From: Natrinema sp031626495
GTDB taxonomy: Archaea; Halobacteriota; Halobacteria; Halobacteriales; Natrialbaceae
Assembly: GCF_031626495.1 (NCBI RefSeq)
Contig: NZ_JAMQOJ010000006.1
Location: 186,001 to 250,000 of the forward strand
DNA: 64,000 nucleotides
Direction: 5' to 3'
Part shown: piece by piece, positions 61,324 to 64,000 of the stretch
Position numbering within the stretch: the first letter of the stretch is position 1
How the letters are laid out: every line of letters starts with the position of its first letter
Notes under the pieces: generated by a model
What the model saw: the letters and a program-made list of their open reading frames with translations, nothing else
Told to the model about the DNA's origin: nothing
The model's database searches: none
Program-made: the position numbers and the translations under genes

Positions 61324-61959
61324 ATGTCCGGATCAAACCTCGTGTCCATTCCGATCGACGATGTCGAACTCGAGGGCGAACTCGCCGTCCCTGAGGGAGC
61401 GAGCGGACTCGTGGTCTTCGCACACGGGAGCGGCAGTAGCCGGAAGAGCCCGCGCAACAACTACGTCGCCGACGTGCTTCGCGATCGGGGGCTGGGAACG
61501 CTGCTGTTCGACCTGCTCACCGAGGCCGAGGACCGCGATCGCGAGAACCGGTTCGACATTCCGCTATTGACCGACAGGCTCGTCGCGGTGACGACGTGGT
61601 TGCGTGACCGCCCGCAGACCGCGGCTCTCCGGTACGGCTACTTCGGCTCGAGCACCGGCGCGGCGTCGGCACTGCGAGCAGCTGCCCGCGACGCGACCGA
61701 CGTCGACGCCATCGTCTCCCGCGGCGGCCGCGTCGACCTCGCCGAGGCGGCTTTCGCCGATGTCACGGCCCCCACGCTGCTTATCGTCGGCGGCGACGAT
61801 ACGCAGGTGCTCCGGCTCAACCGCGAGGCCGCCGACGCGCTCGCCTGTGAGGCGGAGATTCACGTCGTCGAGGGTGCAGGCCACCTCTTCGAAGGCCCCG
61901 GCGAACTCGAAGAAGTCGCCGAGGTGGCGGCCGACTGGTTCGAGGACGAACTCGCGTAG
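61324..61959 (+). CDS. Dienelactone-hydrolase-like alpha/beta hydrolase
   Basis: A 211-residue alpha/beta hydrolase. The nucleophile serine is in GYFGSSTGAA, the acid Asp in VGGDDTQVL, and His in GAGHLFEGPGE; the oxyanion strand VVFAHGSGSSRKSPRNN precedes. It belongs to the group that, in mycobacteria and other bacteria, is fused to or adjacent to a stress phosphoribosyltransferase (Rv0571c). Substrate is not known. Start ATG 61324. Confidence 0.88.
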   Translation: MSGSNLVSIPIDDVELEGELAVPEGASGLVVFAHGSGSSRKSPRNNYVADVLRDRGLGTLLFDLLTEAEDRDRENRFDIPLLTDRLVAVTTWLRDRPQTAALRYGYFGSSTGAASALRAAARDATDVDAIVSRGGRVDLAEAAFADVTAPTLLIVGGDDTQVLRLNREAADALACEAEIHVVEGAGHLFEGPGELEEVAEVAADWFEDELA

Positions 61960-62043
61960 GCACGGTAGTGACGCTCTCGAGGACATCGACACTGACGAAG
62001 GGAGGACCGAATAGAAGCGGCTACTCGGCCGTTTCTCGAGCGG

Positions 62044-62802
62044 TCACGTGTCAGCCTCGAGTATCGATCTCGTTCGACCTGCGGTATCCTCCAGCAACGC
62101 GACGTCGTCGGTGAAGACTTCGATCGCAACGCTATCGTCGAATCCGGCGAGGTGATCCGTGACGACGCTATAGTCGATTTCGCCGGCGCCGAGCGGGAGG
62201 TGGGTGTCGCCACGGCTCCGAGCGTCGTGGATGTGGAGGTGGGAGACGAGGTCGCCGTATCCTGAGAGGAACCGTTCAACGCCATCGTCGCCATCTTCCA
62301 TGAACGCGTGCCCGACGTCGAAACAGACGGCCGTTCCTGTTTCGCGTGCGAGGTCGCCCAACACCGAAAGCGGTAGCCCGCGCTTCTGGTGGCCGACGTT
62401 CTCGACGACGAGTTCCACGCCAACGTCGGAGGCAGCCGTTCCAATCGCGGCGAGTTGCTCGGCGAAGAGGGGACGGAGATCCGTGTCGTGTGGATTTCGG
62501 GCCGTTCCGTGAAGCACGGCCTTCTTCGCGTCTACGGAGCCGGCCCACGCGAGCAGCCGGGCCAGATAGTCGACGATCGCGTCGTTGATTTCAGGTACTG
62601 GCGTCACCACGTCCTGCTTGAACGGCAAGTGGACGCAGAGGTCGGCATCTACAGCGGCTAGAATCGTCTCGAGTCGGTCCGCGTCGATCTCGGTCGGATC
62701 GCTCCCTTCGCCGATCGATAGCTCCGCCAGGTCGAATCCCTCGATCGTTCGTTCCGCTCGCTCGAGCGAATCGCCAACAGTGAGGCCAATGTCCATACGC
62801 AT
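62044..62802 (-). CDS. Sugar-phosphate isomerase/epimerase-like TIM-barrel protein
   Basis: A 252-residue TIM-barrel protein of the AP endonuclease 2/xylose isomerase-like family. Metal ligands are seen in ELVVENVGHQKRG, VCFDVGHAFME and HLHIHDARSRGDTHLPLGAG. The first strand MRMDIGLTVGDSLE contains no signal. It may isomerise a sugar or inositol derivative. It is the first gene outside the stress cluster proper and ends 85 bp from the preceding hydrolase, on the opposite strand. Confidence 0.85.
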   Translation of the reverse strand: MRMDIGLTVGDSLERAERTIEGFDLAELSIGEGSDPTEIDADRLETILAAVDADLCVHLPFKQDVVTPVPEINDAIVDYLARLLAWAGSVDAKKAVLHGTARNPHDTDLRPLFAEQLAAIGTAASDVGVELVVENVGHQKRGLPLSVLGDLARETGTAVCFDVGHAFMEDGDDGVERFLSGYGDLVSHLHIHDARSRGDTHLPLGAGEIDYSVVTDHLAGFDDSVAIEVFTDDVALLEDTAGRTRSILEADT

Positions 62803-62948
62803 GTGTCACCATCCATTGATATAGGTACGACGGCTCAGTAGGCCACGACACGACCGATAAGTTCGTACCCGTATCTGCGTCTTCGGGGATTTGAGGAGAC
62901 TGGGTACCCATCCCCGACATCAAAATGCCACGGGACGTAGGAGAGAGT

Positions 62949-63344
62949 ATGCGAACCAGATCCCCCGACTCTCCGTGGACGCCGGTCGCTTTTTCCACTA
63001 TCGTTCTCCTCCTCGCGTCAATCGTGCCCTCCCCGCTCCAACGGCATCCGGAGTGGAAATGGGTAGGCCCGGATAAGCTCCTGCATCTCGTAGGACATGC
63101 GAGCTATGCGGTGATACTCGCAGACGCATTCAGGGCTAGTCGATACACTAACCGAGAAGCAACCATCCTTGCGATATGCATCTCGACCATCCTCAGTCTC
63201 GTGGCTGGTCGACTCCAGAAACGGATTCCTGGGCGAGCATTCGAACCCGCAGATGTCGTTGCTGGCCTGATCGGCTCGATCCTTGCCGCATCGGGGTGGT
63301 ACATCGTCAACGATACGCGAACTAAAAACTCTCATCGTATGTGA
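62949..63344 (+). CDS. VanZ-like membrane protein
   Basis: A 131-residue protein (139 from 62925) with about four hydrophobic segments and the family motif GPDKLLHLVGHASYA, plus RIPGRAFEPADVVAGLIGSI. It is paralogous to the gene at 63491 (GPDKFLHLLGHAGLA and EIPGREFEQGDVIAGFVGGI). VanZ-like proteins are poorly understood; the term does not imply glycopeptide resistance. ATG 62949 and ATG 62925 are both possible starts. Confidence 0.75.
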   Translation: MRTRSPDSPWTPVAFSTIVLLLASIVPSPLQRHPEWKWVGPDKLLHLVGHASYAVILADAFRASRYTNREATILAICISTILSLVAGRLQKRIPGRAFEPADVVAGLIGSILAASGWYIVNDTRTKNSHRM

Positions 63345-63490
63345 TATAGACGGAAGATACCCGCTACCAAATGACGGCGGCCCTGTTCGGGATATATGCG
63401 GGCAGGATCGACCAGATCCCTATGACGACGATCCACCGACGTCCGGTACCACAGTAGCAGGGATGACGGAACCATCCATCTTCAGCGTAG

Positions 63491-63940
63491 GTGTCTTGGC
63501 AGTCACTCCTCGCCCGTGACCTCATACTTGCTCGGATCATAGGGACGCTCGTGTCTACTGGAACAGTGAGTAACGGGGAACGATGGTTTGGGGTTGTGTG
63601 CAGTGCGCTTTTACTGCTCGTGGGTTCGGCTCTTCCACTTCCGCCCCGATACAATCCGAGTTTCGGACTATACGGCCCAGATAAGTTCCTTCATCTACTG
63701 GGTCACGCAGGCCTCGCAGCAGCGCTCGTAGCTGCACTCGAGGACGACGAACCACCTCTTCGCGTCGCCGTTATGGCAGTCGCGTTGTCGACTATCTACG
63801 GGATAAGCACCGAAGTGCTTCAGGAGGAGATTCCCGGTAGGGAGTTCGAACAAGGTGATGTTATTGCGGGCTTCGTCGGAGGGATCCTCGGAGTTATCTC
63901 GTGGCATCGCTTCGCGCCCACGAGCCGAACCCGTTCCTAG
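63491..63940 (+). CDS. VanZ-like membrane protein, paralogue
   Basis: Up to 149 residues with four hydrophobic segments and the motifs GPDKFLHLLGHAGLA and EIPGREFEQGDVIAGFVGGI. It is paralogous to the preceding gene, likely by local duplication. The start is uncertain: GTG 63491 makes the longest form, and later GTG codons near 63554 and 63566 may be better because they precede the first conserved helix. Confidence 0.75.
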   Translation: MSWQSLLARDLILARIIGTLVSTGTVSNGERWFGVVCSALLLLVGSALPLPPRYNPSFGLYGPDKFLHLLGHAGLAAALVAALEDDEPPLRVAVMAVALSTIYGISTEVLQEEIPGREFEQGDVIAGFVGGILGVISWHRFAPTSRTRS

Positions 63941-63954
63941 TCTCGGTCACGACA

Positions 63955-64000
63955 GAATCCGCACTCGCCCTCTATATTCAGCAATCCGTTCTACTCAGAA
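63955..64000. repeat. Dispersed repeat family B, left end at window edge
   Basis: CCCTCTATATTCAGCAATCC matches the left hairpin arm of family B copies such as 15478-15505. The rest of the copy lies beyond the window. Confidence 0.4.

Noticed and set aside
1..64000. CRISPR arrays, rRNA or tRNA genes
   Set aside because: No array of direct repeats with regular spacers and no rRNA or tRNA-like sequence was recognised on either strand. The repeats found are dispersed, not clustered.

Overview
The window is haloarchaeal DNA. The proteins are strongly acidic, a Tat signal with an archaeal lipobox sits on the solute-binding protein, promoters are TATA-type with short or absent leaders, and several families are typical of Halobacteria (HalOD1, DUF7344 and DUF7504-like proteins, KaiC-like ATPases, many UspA proteins). 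A member of the Natrialbaceae is a reasonable guess, but sequence alone does not fix the genus or say whether this is chromosome or megaplasmid. No rRNA, tRNA or CRISPR array was recognised.

1-20 kb is a mosaic accessory region: an acyl-CoA dehydrogenase, a haloalkane-dehalogenase-like hydrolase, two MFS transporters, small HalOD1/DUF7344/DUF7504-like sensory proteins, a divergent KaiC-like ATPase and histidine kinase pair, a CPBP protease and one intact IS200/IS605 element (tnpA-tnpB). Between these genes lie decayed TnpB ends and five copies of a structured repeat of about 185 bp. Three copies sit directly upstream of paralogous small genes.

20.4-39.7 kb is a metabolic island bounded by two inverted relics of the same IS6-like transposase. 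It encodes a spermidine/putrescine-type ABC transporter (PotB, C, D, A), an agmatinase-family ureohydrolase, a glutamine-synthetase-like gamma-glutamyl ligase, a class I glutamine amidotransferase, an aldehyde dehydrogenase, three class III aminotransferases, a kinase/phospholyase-type fusion, an ornithine cyclodeaminase-family enzyme and an Lrp-type regulator. Together they suggest import of polyamines, agmatine or related amines and their breakdown by gamma-glutamylation, transamination, oxidation and hydrolysis.

39.7-43.7 kb is a relic-rich junction. It holds a truncated PaaI thioesterase, a UspA gene with an in-frame TAG, a DUF7344 protein, an Lrp regulator, a miniature transposable element with 10-bp target duplications inside another repeat, and a small exported protein.

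43.9-62 kb is a stress cluster: UspA proteins, a PfkB sugar kinase, methyltransferases, an SLC13-type permease (frameshifted), an erythromycin-esterase-like protein, an MgtC/DUF4010 membrane protein, relics of a P-type ATPase and a class II ribonucleotide reductase, DUF2267, a phosphoribosyltransferase, a CBS-HPF fusion and a dienelactone-hydrolase-like protein. This gene set closely resembles the content of the mycobacterial DosR dormancy regulon. The window ends with a TIM-barrel isomerase-like protein and two VanZ-like membrane proteins.
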